Part shown: in pieces, positions 1 to 7,234 of the stretch
Layout: every line of letters begins with the position of its first letter
How positions within the stretch are numbered: the first letter of the stretch is position 1
Source of the DNA: CBDESM01 sp965242485
GTDB taxonomy: Bacteria > Chloroflexota > Dehalococcoidia > Bin125
NCBI GenBank assembly: GCA_965242485.1
Contig: CBDESM010000003.1
Span: 2,046,001-2,110,000 of the forward strand
Direction: 5' to 3'
DNA length: 64,000 bases
Notes under the pieces: model-generated
What the model saw: the letters and a program-made list of their open reading frames with translations, nothing else
The model's database searches: none
What the model was told of the DNA's origin: nothing
Made by a program: the position numbers and the translations under genes

Positions 1-1
1 G

Positions 2-268
2 GAGGCGCGGTGGCATCGGCGGCCGCATCCGCCGACGCAGTACATGTGGCTGACGCAGCTGGAGTTCCCGATTGAGCGGGAGTGGACGGAAGCGGAGATC
101 GAGGAGGCGCTGGAGCAGGTTGCGGAGCATGCGCGGGCCATTGAATGGTCGCAGCCGCTGGTGGAGTCGCCGGACCCGCCGCCGCCGGGTTACGAGGACA
201 CGGATTACGACCAGATGGACTGGTTGATGGACATGAAGCACCAGCTGTGGTGGCGCGTCAAAGTCTGA
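2..268 (+). CDS. Hypothetical protein, 5' truncated by window edge; paralogue of the gene at 2103
   Basis: This is the C-terminal part (about 88 residues) of a protein whose start lies before the window. It aligns without gaps to the end of the complete gene at 2103-2582: both carry HPPT followed by an MWLTQL block, a FPIEREWTE segment, PPGY(E/G)DTDYD and a Trp-rich tail. I do not recognise the family. The next reading frame opens inside its last codons with GTG GTG and encodes the beginning of a PIN-domain protein, exactly as in the second copy. The pair therefore looks like the older, damaged copy of a two-gene unit. A role as the partner (antitoxin-like) of the PIN protein is inferred from position only. 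Confidence 0.75.
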   Translation, partial: EARWHRRPHPPTQYMWLTQLEFPIEREWTEAEIEEALEQVAEHARAIEWSQPLVESPDPPPPGYEDTDYDQMDWLMDMKHQLWWRVKV

Positions 269-458
269 GGTTCGAGCCGACGGTCGTGCTGGATACGAGC
301 GCGGCTTCGAACTCGATGAAACCTGGAACGGAGGACGATGCCGCGTCCTCTAGGCTCACGAGAGCCGCCCGCCCGTCTCCCGCGTTGCGCATCTCCGTGG
401 TCAGCACAGCTAGGCCTCCACTGCAACCGCGACGAATGGCCAGAGAGGGAGTACTGAG

Positions 459-581
459 ATGCCAGATCCTAAGCCCAGCCCCTCCCCATATCCGCCACCA
501 TCCCCACCTCCGAAGCCCAACCCTGGCACCGATAAGGGGCGGGAGTGGCAGCCGCCCCGGCGACCGGAGGGTGTGCAGTGA
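459..581 (+). CDS. Small proline-rich protein (40 aa)
   Basis: This 40-codon ORF starts at ATG 459. Nearly half of the product is proline, in a pattern of alternating P, S, K and Y (PDPKPSPSPYPPPSPPPKP), followed by a charged tail with GREWQPPRR. Its stop overlaps the GTG start of the next gene in the arrangement GTGA, typical of translational coupling, and a GA-rich stretch (agagaggga) precedes its ATG. I do not recognise it. It lies inside the DNA that splits the PIN gene. It may be a chance ORF, but the coupling and composition argue for a real small gene. Confidence 0.45.
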   Translation: MPDPKPSPSPYPPPSPPPKPNPGTDKGREWQPPRRPEGVQ

Positions 582-1009
582 GGATCCGCGGTTTTCTCAA
601 AAGGCAAGTACTCAAGGCGTGTGGGTGGGCGAAGGACACTATTGGCGCGTCCTATTACCCGACCACGCAGCGCCGCCACGATGATCGGCGTGGCGATGCC
701 GATGTGAAGATCATCCACTCCAAGGAGGGGCCTCTGCGCGACTACCACGCTGTGGCGAAGACGCGGGGCGGCACGACTTGGCTGCGAGGAGAGCCAAAAG
801 AGCCTGGCGCTGAGCCACTTTGGGATGTGCCACTCAGCGACCGAGAATCGCGCATCTGGTACACGCCTTCGCGGTACAACGCACAGCAAGAGGCGAACGG
901 ATTCAATCGCGCACTCTCGGCGCGACGCCGCACGATCGTCTTCCTGATCGGGATTGGGGTGACGATTGGCCTAGCCTACTTTGAGCGGGGGATCTTCGGA
1001 TGCTCGTAG
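578..1009 (+). CDS. Hypothetical protein with a C-terminal membrane segment
   Basis: The product has 143 residues if read from GTG 578, chosen because ggaggg lies 6 nt upstream and the start overlaps the previous stop by 4 nt; an in-frame GTG at 545 is less likely. The N-terminal two thirds are soluble and charged. A hydrophobic stretch close to the C-terminus (TIVFLIGIGVTIGLAYF) should span the membrane once, leaving a very short tail, so it looks like a tail-anchored protein. No family is recognised. Codon use is mixed and lacks the strong G-ending bias of plus-strand housekeeping genes, in line with a transferred cassette. Confidence 0.55.
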   Translation: MRIRGFLKRQVLKACGWAKDTIGASYYPTTQRRHDDRRGDADVKIIHSKEGPLRDYHAVAKTRGGTTWLRGEPKEPGAEPLWDVPLSDRESRIWYTPSRYNAQQEANGFNRALSARRRTIVFLIGIGVTIGLAYFERGIFGCS

Positions 1010-1128
1010 CCCGCGATGGCCTTCGGTCTCGCGCGAGTGATGCCCCGCACCCGAAACGGCTCCATGCGAGCTGTCCGCTGAAGATAGACTACCAGCGCTG
1101 ATGAGGCGCAGGGCACGGGAGGTTCGAG

Positions 1129-1905
1129 ATGACGCGCGTGAAGACGCTGCTGGTGGTGCTGGCTGTGGCAGTCGCTGCGACGGGGATCGGGTTCGCGGTC
1201 GGGCAATCGCAGACCGAGGAGGTGCGCGTCGTCGCTCGCTCGCTCGCGGACGGGCGCATCGAGTTCGGCATCGAGCACGATGGCGAGCGCGTTCTGCCGA
1301 CGGGCCGGTACATGAACACCAGCCAGATCGGAGCACGGAACGACAAGTGGTTGCGCTCGACGCCGGTGCAGATCAGCGTGCCGGAACGAGTGCTCCTAGA
1401 GCCGGATCCGTTCGAGCCGACCCGCGTTTCTCCGAGCGGGAGTGGCGACCTGTGGTGGGGGACTTACGACCGCGACGCTCAGGGAATGTCTTCTGATGTT
1501 GACCTGCGCGGCACGACAGACAACAACGACTACCCTGTTGCGTGGCTGAAGATGTGGTGCTGGCACGACGATCCTTCCGGCACCATCCACTTCAACATTC
1601 ACGCACAGACGGACTTCTCATACGTTGACAATCTGAACGCAACCCTCATCGAAGGTGCCGAAGCTCAATTCGGCGGACTCTTTGACGGCGGCCAGAGGCA
1701 GAGCTACGGGCTTGTCTTGGCAGAGACGAGAAGCAGTGTCTACTACACCGGCAGCGCCGAATTCCTGCGCCAAGCTCGGTCTAACCGGTGGCTGACCGTG
1801 TGGCTGAAGAGGCCGCTGGGGGAAACCATCCGCGCAACATTCGACCTTTCACAAGGGTTCTTCAACACTCCCGTGCAGTCGAACATCGATCGGTGCGGTG
1901 ACTGA
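1129..1905 (+). CDS. Secreted or membrane-anchored hypothetical protein
   Basis: The 258-residue product begins with MTRVKTLLVVLAVAVAA, a signal peptide or signal anchor, and continues as an extracytoplasmic domain with aromatic- and Asp-rich stretches (DLWWGTYDRDAQG). The C-terminal part, with a LRQARSNRWLTVWLKRP segment, a FDLSQGF motif and a final NIDRCGD, recalls the carboxy-terminal part of VasI/TagO-like small secreted proteins, but this is a weak resemblance and no function is assigned. ggaggtt lies 5 nt before ATG 1129. Composition is skew-free (10 G against 23 C in 1561-1620), unlike the surrounding chromosome. It is the largest gene of the cassette that splits the PIN gene. Confidence 0.6.
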   Translation: MTRVKTLLVVLAVAVAATGIGFAVGQSQTEEVRVVARSLADGRIEFGIEHDGERVLPTGRYMNTSQIGARNDKWLRSTPVQISVPERVLLEPDPFEPTRVSPSGSGDLWWGTYDRDAQGMSSDVDLRGTTDNNDYPVAWLKMWCWHDDPSGTIHFNIHAQTDFSYVDNLNATLIEGAEAQFGGLFDGGQRQSYGLVLAETRSSVYYTGSAEFLRQARSNRWLTVWLKRPLGETIRATFDLSQGFFNTPVQSNIDRCGD

Positions 1906-2102
1906 TCGCCGCGCGTTGGTCGCCGATAGGAAGCGTGGCGCACTCCGAGCCGAAACTGCCTTCGGGCGGTCGGGGGGGATGCCCGCCCTCGTGCTGATGA
2001 GGCAGGCCACAGAGGACCAGACGGGGTTTTGGGGCGTGGCGTGGCTTGAGGTGATCTTGCTGGTCGTGCCGTAGGGTGGGCGCTTCGCGCTAGGCTGGGG
2101 GC

Positions 2103-2582
2103 ATGGCTGGGGAAGTGCTGGACACGGGGGTTTCTGAGGCGGTTGCGCCGGCGTATGGGGCGACGGGGGTTGAGGTGCTGCGGGGGCGGTTGGAGGAGTT
2201 TGACGGGTGGTTGAGGGAGGAGCGGCATCGGGTGGTGGAGGGGGAGCATGAGGGGGAGCGGGTGCTGTGCTTGGAATTGTGGGTGCGGGATTACTCGGAC
2301 ATTCGGGCGCGGTACGAGGCGAGGCGGCGGCAGCAGCCGCATCCGCCGACGGCGTTCATGTGGCTGACGCAGCTGCGGTTTCCGATTGAGCGGGAGTGGA
2401 CGGAGGAGGAGATCGAGGAGGCGCTGGCGCGAGTGCAGCATCATGCGGAACGGGTCGAGTGGGGGCACGGCCTCGCCGCCGGGCACGATCCGGCACCGCC
2501 GGGGTACGGGGACACGGACTACGATTTCCAAGACTGGTTCATGGATTTCAGGTACGGGCTGTGGTGGCTGCAGAAGCCCTGA
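2103..2582 (+). CDS. Hypothetical 159-aa protein, first gene of an intact PIN-domain pair
   Basis: The protein is acidic and Trp-rich, with a LEEFDGWLREERHRVVEGEHEG helical region in the first half and a C-terminal PPGYGDTDYD plus Trp-rich tail shared with the gene at the window edge. I do not recognise the family. Its last 22 nt overlap the PIN gene. A TAGGCT hexamer lies 6 nt before the ATG, which could make the transcript leaderless; no Shine-Dalgarno sequence is obvious. By position it could be the antitoxin or cognate partner of the PIN nuclease, although its size and lack of a recognisable DNA-binding fold make it an atypical VapB. Confidence 0.65.
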   Translation: MAGEVLDTGVSEAVAPAYGATGVEVLRGRLEEFDGWLREERHRVVEGEHEGERVLCLELWVRDYSDIRARYEARRRQQPHPPTAFMWLTQLRFPIEREWTEEEIEEALARVQHHAERVEWGHGLAAGHDPAPPGYGDTDYDFQDWFMDFRYGLWWLQKP

Positions 2583-2992
2583 ACTTCGCTCCGACGGTGG
2601 TGATCGACACCAGTGCGGCGTCGAACTCGATGAAACCGGGGACCGATGAGCAGGTTGCTCCGTATCTGTCGGGGCCGCATTCGCCCGTGCACTCGTTTCA
2701 GACGGAGCAGGAGATGATCACGTGGAGCGCGTCGTCCGGGCTGCCGGCTGGATACGCGGCGCAGGCGCGGGAGTACATCAGGCGGGCGGTTTTCATTGAT
2801 TCAGATCGGGAGATTGATCGGGTTTGCGCGGAGATCGTGCGGGGGCGCTTGGATCGGGGGGAGGACAGGAATACGGAGGATGCTTGGACTTGCGCGGTGG
2901 CTGTGGTGCTGGGGGTGCCGGTGGTGACCTATGACCGGACGGGGTTTTTGGGTGTGCCGGGGTTGGAGGTGATTCTGCTGGTCGCGCGGTAG
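2561..2992 (+). CDS. PIN-domain protein, VapC-like putative RNase
   Basis: About 143 residues if read from GTG 2561 (GTG 2564 is also possible); the same GTG GTG pair opens the damaged copy at 247. PIN-like features are the N-terminal strand ending in IDTSA (Asp near residue 16), an acidic pair in NTEDAW (about residues 106-107) and a C-terminal VVTYDRTGF with another Asp (about residue 125), followed by a hydrophobic strand. PIN proteins are Mg-dependent RNases, often toxins of type II systems. It overlaps the upstream gene, and the pair converges on the dienelactone hydrolase with only 9 nt between stops. Toxin activity is inferred. Confidence 0.65.
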   Translation: MVAAEALNFAPTVVIDTSAASNSMKPGTDEQVAPYLSGPHSPVHSFQTEQEMITWSASSGLPAGYAAQAREYIRRAVFIDSDREIDRVCAEIVRGRLDRGEDRNTEDAWTCAVAVVLGVPVVTYDRTGFLGVPGLEVILLVAR

Positions 2993-3001
2993 GGGCTGCT
3001 T

Positions 3002-3697
3002 CTAGGGTTTGAGTTCGGCGGCGAAGAAGGCGGTGAGTTTTTGCCAGGCGTCTTGGGCGGCTTCGGGGTCGTGGGCGCCGGGGTTGGTGTCGTTGAAGAA
3101 GCCGTGTTCGCTGTTTTCGTAGACGTTGATGTTGTGGCGGACGCCGTTTTGGGCGAGGGCGGAGCGGATGGTTTCGACGGCTTCGGCGTCGACCCAGTCG
3201 TCTTTGCCGGCGAAGAAGCCTTCGACGGCGGCGGCGATGCCGGCGGCTGCGCCCATGCCTTGGCCGGGGGTGCCGTAGAAGGGGGCGGCGGCCTTGACGG
3301 CGGGGTTGTGCATGGCGAGGAGGAGGGTCATGCCGCCGCCGAGGCAGAAGCCGGTGGCGCCGATGCGGTCGGCGTCGACGTCTTCGCGGGCCTGGAGGGC
3401 GGCGACCGCGCCGTTCATGACGGCGAGGGCGTCGGGTTCTTGGAGCTTCATCATGAGTTTTTGGGCGACGTCGGGTTCTCTGGTGAGTTCGCCGTTGAAG
3501 AGGTCGGGGGCGAGGGCGGCGTAGCCTTCGGCGGCGAGGCGGTTGGCGATGTCGCAGATGTTGGGGTTGAGGCCCCACCATTCCTGGATGACGATGACGC
3601 CGGGGTGGGGGCCGCCTTCGGCGGGCATGGCGAGGTAGCCGCCGGCGTTGCCGCCGTTGGCGGCGAAGTTGAGGAATTCGTAGCGGAGGACGGTCAT
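3002..3697 (-). CDS. Dienelactone hydrolase family protein
   Basis: 231 residues, the usual length for the family. It is an alpha/beta hydrolase with a GFCLGGG nucleophile elbow (Cys nucleophile at about residue 116), Asp in GKDDWVD and His in SEHGFFN, which together form the Cys-Asp-His triad of carboxymethylenebutenolidase. The family hydrolyses dienelactone in chlorocatechol degradation, but many members act on other lactones or esters, so the substrate is open. The start at 3697 is fixed by aaaggagct upstream. It follows the SDR gene by 35 nt on the same strand, suggesting a two-gene catabolic operon. It is cytoplasmic, with no signal peptide. Confidence 0.88.
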   Translation of the reverse strand: MTVLRYEFLNFAANGGNAGGYLAMPAEGGPHPGVIVIQEWWGLNPNICDIANRLAAEGYAALAPDLFNGELTREPDVAQKLMMKLQEPDALAVMNGAVAALQAREDVDADRIGATGFCLGGGMTLLLAMHNPAVKAAAPFYGTPGQGMGAAAGIAAAVEGFFAGKDDWVDAEAVETIRSALAQNGVRHNINVYENSEHGFFNDTNPGAHDPEAAQDAWQKLTAFFAAELKP

Positions 3698-3732
3698 CGG
3701 GAGCTCCTTTTGCGGGACGGGGGCGCGCTCGG

Positions 3733-4686
3733 CTAGGCCTTGGGGGCCTGGGCGGGCCAGAGGTTCTTTTCGGAGGCGAGGAAGGACTGGCGGGCGGCGT
3801 CGTCGAGGGCGTCGAGGGTCCAGTGGGGGCCGTTGGCGTAGACGGATTTTTCGACGGCGGGGAGGGAGTACATGCCGATTTCGTTGCCCCAGACGAGGAA
3901 GTCGCGGCCGTTGATGTTGGCGGCGGCGTCGGTGCAGAGCCAGACGGTGAAGGGGGAGACGTTTTCGGGTGCCATCATCTGCTGGCGCTGTCCGCCGCCG
4001 AGGAAGTCGAGGTCGCCTCCGCCGCCGGCGATGCCGGCTTCGCGGGCGCGGCGGCTGGCTTCTTCGAGTTCGGGGGTGAGGGTGAGGCGGGTGCCTGCGC
4101 GGGGGCGGATGGCGTTGGCGGTGACGCCGTAGCGGCCGAGGTCGCGGGCGAGGGTGCGGGTGAGGCCGACGATGCCTTCTTTGGCGGCGGCGTAGTTGGC
4201 CTGGCCCATGTTGCCGAGGCCGGATTCGGAGGAGGTGTTGACGATGCGTCCGGAGCGCTGCTGGCGGAAGACCTGGGCGGCGTGCTTGGTGACGGTGAAG
4301 TGGCCCTTGAGGTGGACGGCGACGACGACGTCCCATTCTTCTTCGGACATGTTGAAGACCATGCGGTCGCGGAGGATGCCGGCGTTGTTGATCAGGATGT
4401 CGAGGCGTCCGAAGGCGTCGAGGGCCTGCTGGACCATGCGCTCGCCGGCGTCCATGTCGGCGACGGAGTCGTAGCTGGCGACGGCGTCGCCGCCGGCGTC
4501 CTTGACGGCCTGGACGACTTCGTCGGCGGGTCCGGCTTCGCCGTCCTGTTCGCCGCCTGCGCCGCCGCCGAAGTCGTTGACGACGATTTTGGCGCCTTCT
4601 TGGGCGAGGAGGAGGGCGTGGCCGCGGCCGATGCCGCGCCCGGCGCCCGTGACGATCGCCACCCGTCCTGCAAGCCTGTCGCCCAT
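3733..4686 (-). CDS. Short-chain dehydrogenase/reductase (SDR)
   Basis: 317 residues. It has a Rossmann fold with TGAGRGIGRG for nucleotide binding (about residues 14-23), NNAG at about residue 100, and a catalytic Ser followed by NYAAAKEG (Tyr and Lys). The N-terminus and the loop with EQDGEAGPADEVV resemble the (3R)-hydroxyacyl-CoA dehydrogenase domain of multifunctional enzyme 2, where a similar insertion occurs, so a fatty-acyl or steroid-type hydroxy substrate is plausible. The C-terminal 60 residues extend past the usual SDR core. It lies just upstream of the dienelactone hydrolase on the same strand. Confidence 0.88.
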   Translation of the reverse strand: MGDRLAGRVAIVTGAGRGIGRGHALLLAQEGAKIVVNDFGGGAGGEQDGEAGPADEVVQAVKDAGGDAVASYDSVADMDAGERMVQQALDAFGRLDILINNAGILRDRMVFNMSEEEWDVVVAVHLKGHFTVTKHAAQVFRQQRSGRIVNTSSESGLGNMGQANYAAAKEGIVGLTRTLARDLGRYGVTANAIRPRAGTRLTLTPELEEASRRAREAGIAGGGGDLDFLGGGQRQQMMAPENVSPFTVWLCTDAAANINGRDFLVWGNEIGMYSLPAVEKSVYANGPHWTLDALDDAARQSFLASEKNLWPAQAPKA

Positions 4687-4743
4687 GGTTTCCGCCCTTT
4701 CGCGTTTCGGCGCGCGGATGCGCCGGGGGCAGGATACAACCGT

Positions 4744-5895
4744 TCACCCGGCTGATGCGCCGAGTTCGGGGAGGAGCAGCCAGCGGTCGATCCAGGCGGC
4801 GACTTCGGGGGTGAGGACGTCGGGTTGGATGGCGGCGTAGGGGGAGTCGAGGCCGAGGCGGCGGGCGAGGTGCTCGGCGCAGAGTTCGGCGGCGAGTTCG
4901 ATGGGGGAGTCGTTGTAGACGCGGAGCCAGGGGCTGCCGGCGGGGAGGAGCCAGTCGGCCTCGGTGCGGAAGAACCAGCGGGCGAGGCGGAGCTGGAAAC
5001 CCGTGATGCGTTCGAATTCGAGGCCGGCGGGGGATTCTTCGAAGCGGTTGCGGTAGGGGTCGGCGGCGGGTTCGAGGGGGCGGTCGGGCGCGAGCCAGGC
5101 GAGGACGGACCAGCTTTGGGCGAGGTGGCAGGCTTCGTGGAGTTCGATGAAGAGGGCGGCATCGGCGTCTTCAGCGGCGCGCTCGCAGATCACGACGCCG
5201 GAGATGTTGACGGGGTATTCGCGCTGGATCCAGCGGCGGTTCGAGAGGCGGAGGTAGTAGGAGTCGAATTCGGGGGCGGCGATGCCGGAGATGAGCGGGG
5301 GGCAGTAGTCGGTGCGGATGATGCAGGCGGCGGGGTGGCGGGGGAGGTCGGGGAGGACGCGCCCGGCGACGAGGGGGTGCCAGTCGTCGTTGCAGGGTTC
5401 GCCGATGCCGAACCCGACGCCGCCGGCCCAGTCGGCGCGCCCGGCGGCGGAGAGGCCGCCGGGGTGGGCGCCGCAGGGGATGTCGGCTTCGGGCGGGTCG
5501 TCGAGGTAGCGGAAGTCGCAGGGGTCGTAGCAGGTCGCGTAGAGATCGCCGGCGGGGAGGTGGTCGCGGAAGTCGTCGAGGAAGGCTTGGTTGAGGGAGG
5601 CGGGGACTTGGTATTGGGAGTAGGCGCGCCAGGCTTCGTCGGGAGTTCGGCCGGGGAGCCAGATTTGGTCGGCGATGCAGCCGAGGGCGGCGAGGCGGGC
5701 TTTGAAGTGGTGGAGGGAGCCGCCGCCCCATTGGAGTGGGAAGGTTTTTCCTGGTGTTGGGGGGATGTCGGCGGTGATTTGGGTGGGCTGGAGGGTCTCG
5801 GCGTCGCTTGGCGACTGGGCGGATATGGCGTTGATGACGAGGATCGCTGCGGCTAGGCTGGCCAGGACCATCAGGGAACGCAATATGCGCGGCAT
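4744..5895 (-). CDS. Secreted protein with HEACH zinc-protease-like motif
   Basis: 383 residues from the ATG at 5895, chosen because it opens a clean signal peptide (PRILRSLMVLASLAAAILV); the open frame extends 114 nt further upstream without a better start. The mature part contains many Cys residues (YATCYDPCDFRY and others), consistent with disulphides outside the cytoplasm. LFIELHEACHLAQSW matches the HExxH zincin motif, and a downstream ELAAELCAEHL could supply the third ligand. I do not recognise the family. A metallopeptidase role is inferred from the motif alone. The upstream region to 6073 is non-coding on this strand. Confidence 0.6.
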   Translation of the reverse strand: MPRILRSLMVLASLAAAILVINAISAQSPSDAETLQPTQITADIPPTPGKTFPLQWGGGSLHHFKARLAALGCIADQIWLPGRTPDEAWRAYSQYQVPASLNQAFLDDFRDHLPAGDLYATCYDPCDFRYLDDPPEADIPCGAHPGGLSAAGRADWAGGVGFGIGEPCNDDWHPLVAGRVLPDLPRHPAACIIRTDYCPPLISGIAAPEFDSYYLRLSNRRWIQREYPVNISGVVICERAAEDADAALFIELHEACHLAQSWSVLAWLAPDRPLEPAADPYRNRFEESPAGLEFERITGFQLRLARWFFRTEADWLLPAGSPWLRVYNDSPIELAAELCAEHLARRLGLDSPYAAIQPDVLTPEVAAWIDRWLLLPELGASAG

Positions 5896-6002
5896 CGTCT
5901 TGACGATATCCGGGTTAGGCGGGCTCGGACGCCTGCTGGCCGGCAGCTCAGTCCGAAGTTGCGCTCCGTCTACCCGTGTGGGCAAGCGATAGCGACGCGC
6001 AG

Positions 6003-6029
6003 TGGACATTCGACATAACGATGTATACT
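6003..6029 (+). promoter_or_regulatory. Candidate sigma-70-type promoter upstream of the DUF2188 gene
   Basis: TGGACA at 6003-6008 and TATACT at 6024-6029, separated by 15 bp, lie in the otherwise empty interval 5896-6073. The -10 box stands out against the GC-rich background and directs transcription toward the gene at 6074. The spacing is shorter than the usual 17 bp, so the -35 assignment is uncertain. Confidence 0.35.
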
Positions 6030-6073
6030 GGCCTAGCGGGCGATGGAAGTTGCCCGGGAGATGAGGTGATCAG

Positions 6074-6301
6074 ATGGCTGATAAGCATGTTCTGCCGCAT
6101 GGCGACAGGTGGGCCGTGCAGACCCCCGGCAAGTCAAAACCCGGGTCGGTGCATGACACGCAGAAGCAGGCGATAGATCGCGGGCGAGAGTCGGCAGCGA
6201 CTTCGGGTGGCGGAGAGCTAATCATCCACGGCAGGGATGGGGCGATCCGGCAGAAGAACACGATTCCGCCCGCGGAGGACCCGTTTCCGCCGAAGGGCTG
6301 A
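6074..6301 (+). CDS. DUF2188 domain protein
   Basis: A 75-residue small basic protein with the characteristic DUF2188 layout: HVLPHGDRWAVQ at the start, then SVHDTQKQAIDRGRE, LIIHGRDGAIRQKN and a DPFPPKG ending. The function of the family is unknown, although it is widespread in bacteria. gaggtgatc lies just upstream of the ATG. It stands alone between a minus-strand secreted protein and the minus-strand serine protease. Confidence 0.85.
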   Translation: MADKHVLPHGDRWAVQTPGKSKPGSVHDTQKQAIDRGRESAATSGGGELIIHGRDGAIRQKNTIPPAEDPFPPKG

Positions 6302-6366
6302 TCTAGAGTCCAGATGCTCGCTGAGTTGGCGATTGACCGTCCCCGTAAAGAGGCGGTCGATCTCCG

Positions 6367-7191
6367 CTAATCTTCCCTGCTGTGGTCTTGGCCTCGCTGA
6401 AGTGCGCGCTCGATCGTGTCATTGATCGCGTCGACAGGGATCACTGTGACAAGGTCGGCGTTTTCGCCTCCCTCACTGCTGCCGTGGGACAGCGCGTGAG
6501 CCTGCACCATGCCGAGAAGCAGCGAATGCCCAAGGATGTGGTCTTCAGGTGCGTCAATGCGTGGTCTGGTCACTACCGGCCCGCCGCTGTTCCCGCCGAA
6601 ACTGGAGCCGTCGACGAGGAAATAATCATGTTCCTCGTGCAGCCAACCTTGGACTTGTGCCAAGATTCCCTGACGGACTACGGGACGATCTCGATGCCCA
6701 TCGATCTTTCCTTCGGGAAATCCGATGAGATAGACATCGTCGCCCTCGCCAATGTTGTTGACCTTGAACTGGTCGCGAGTAACCGCCTCGCCTGTCAGAA
6801 ACGGAAGGCACTGGAGCCCCTGTGAAATCAGTGCGGCAAAGGGGACCGGCATCACAGCGATGTCCTCTTTCGGATGAATCGTCCATGTGTTCTCTGGATC
6901 GCTCAATCCGTGCAATGGAAACTCCGAGGTATCCGGCTGATCAACCTTGTTATGGCGGACGAACATCTCACCGGGCAGCTTGTCAATGCCCTTGACCACA
7001 TGTCGACAGGTGACCAACCAAACCCGCAGGTCGGCTGGATCATCTGGCAGCGGATCCTGACCAGGATACACGTAGAAGAACGCTGTCCCGTTGTCGAGGG
7101 TTTCTGGTGCGCCACGTCGCTGGGCCTCTTCCGAAAACTCGGTGCCCAAGACGACGACTGCTTCGAGATGGCCAGCTAGGACGGGGTGCAT
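6367..7191 (-). CDS. Trypsin-like serine peptidase
   Basis: 274 residues with a chymotrypsin-fold triad: His64 in TCRHVV, Asp110 in KEDIAV and Ser202 in GGNSGGPV. No signal peptide or membrane segment is visible, so it may act in the cytoplasm, which is unusual; such predicted intracellular trypsin-like domains are sometimes found in conflict or stress systems. ATG 7191 is preceded by caggagc. Codon use is balanced (14 G against 18 C on the plus strand in 6661-6720), in contrast to the strong G excess of the flanking genes, which suggests recent acquisition. Substrate unknown. Confidence 0.75.
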   Translation of the reverse strand: MHPVLAGHLEAVVVLGTEFSEEAQRRGAPETLDNGTAFFYVYPGQDPLPDDPADLRVWLVTCRHVVKGIDKLPGEMFVRHNKVDQPDTSEFPLHGLSDPENTWTIHPKEDIAVMPVPFAALISQGLQCLPFLTGEAVTRDQFKVNNIGEGDDVYLIGFPEGKIDGHRDRPVVRQGILAQVQGWLHEEHDYFLVDGSSFGGNSGGPVVTRPRIDAPEDHILGHSLLLGMVQAHALSHGSSEGGENADLVTVIPVDAINDTIERALQRGQDHSRED

Positions 7192-7234
7192 GCGACGCTC
7201 CTGATTTGACTCAGCGCTGTTCTAGCGCAGTTGA

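Larger units (their letters stand above)
247..2074 (+). pseudogene. PIN-domain gene split by an approximately 1.65-kb insertion with loss of its middle
   Basis: The 5' fragment (247 to about 336) starts with GTG GTG overlapping the upstream gene and encodes the PIN N-terminus with LDTSAASNSMKPGT, nearly identical to the intact copy at 2561. Homology then stops. The 3' fragment is at about 1985-2074: it ends DQTGFWGVAWLEVILLVVP and then TAG, against DRTGFLGVPGLEVILLVAR and TAG in the intact copy (13 of 19 residues identical). About 75-90 codons of the middle are missing. Between the fragments lie three unrelated ORFs (459-581, 578-1009, 1129-1905) of different base composition. I see no transposase and no clear terminal repeats. 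The catalytic acids of the middle are lost, so the product cannot be a working nuclease. Confidence 0.8.

Noticed and set aside
145..684. A single intact gene running through the start of the damaged PIN gene
   Set aside because: The frame continues past the PIN fragment by chance into unrelated Pro/Arg/Ser-rich sequence; the intact paralogue shows what the real protein should be.
3002..4747. Very long open frames rich in Arg, Pro or Gly on the opposite strand or in other frames of real genes (for example over 3002-4747, 10279-13122 and 57173-59893)
   Set aside because: They are by-products of the GC-rich sequence: low-complexity composition, no domains, and full overlap with genes that have clear families.
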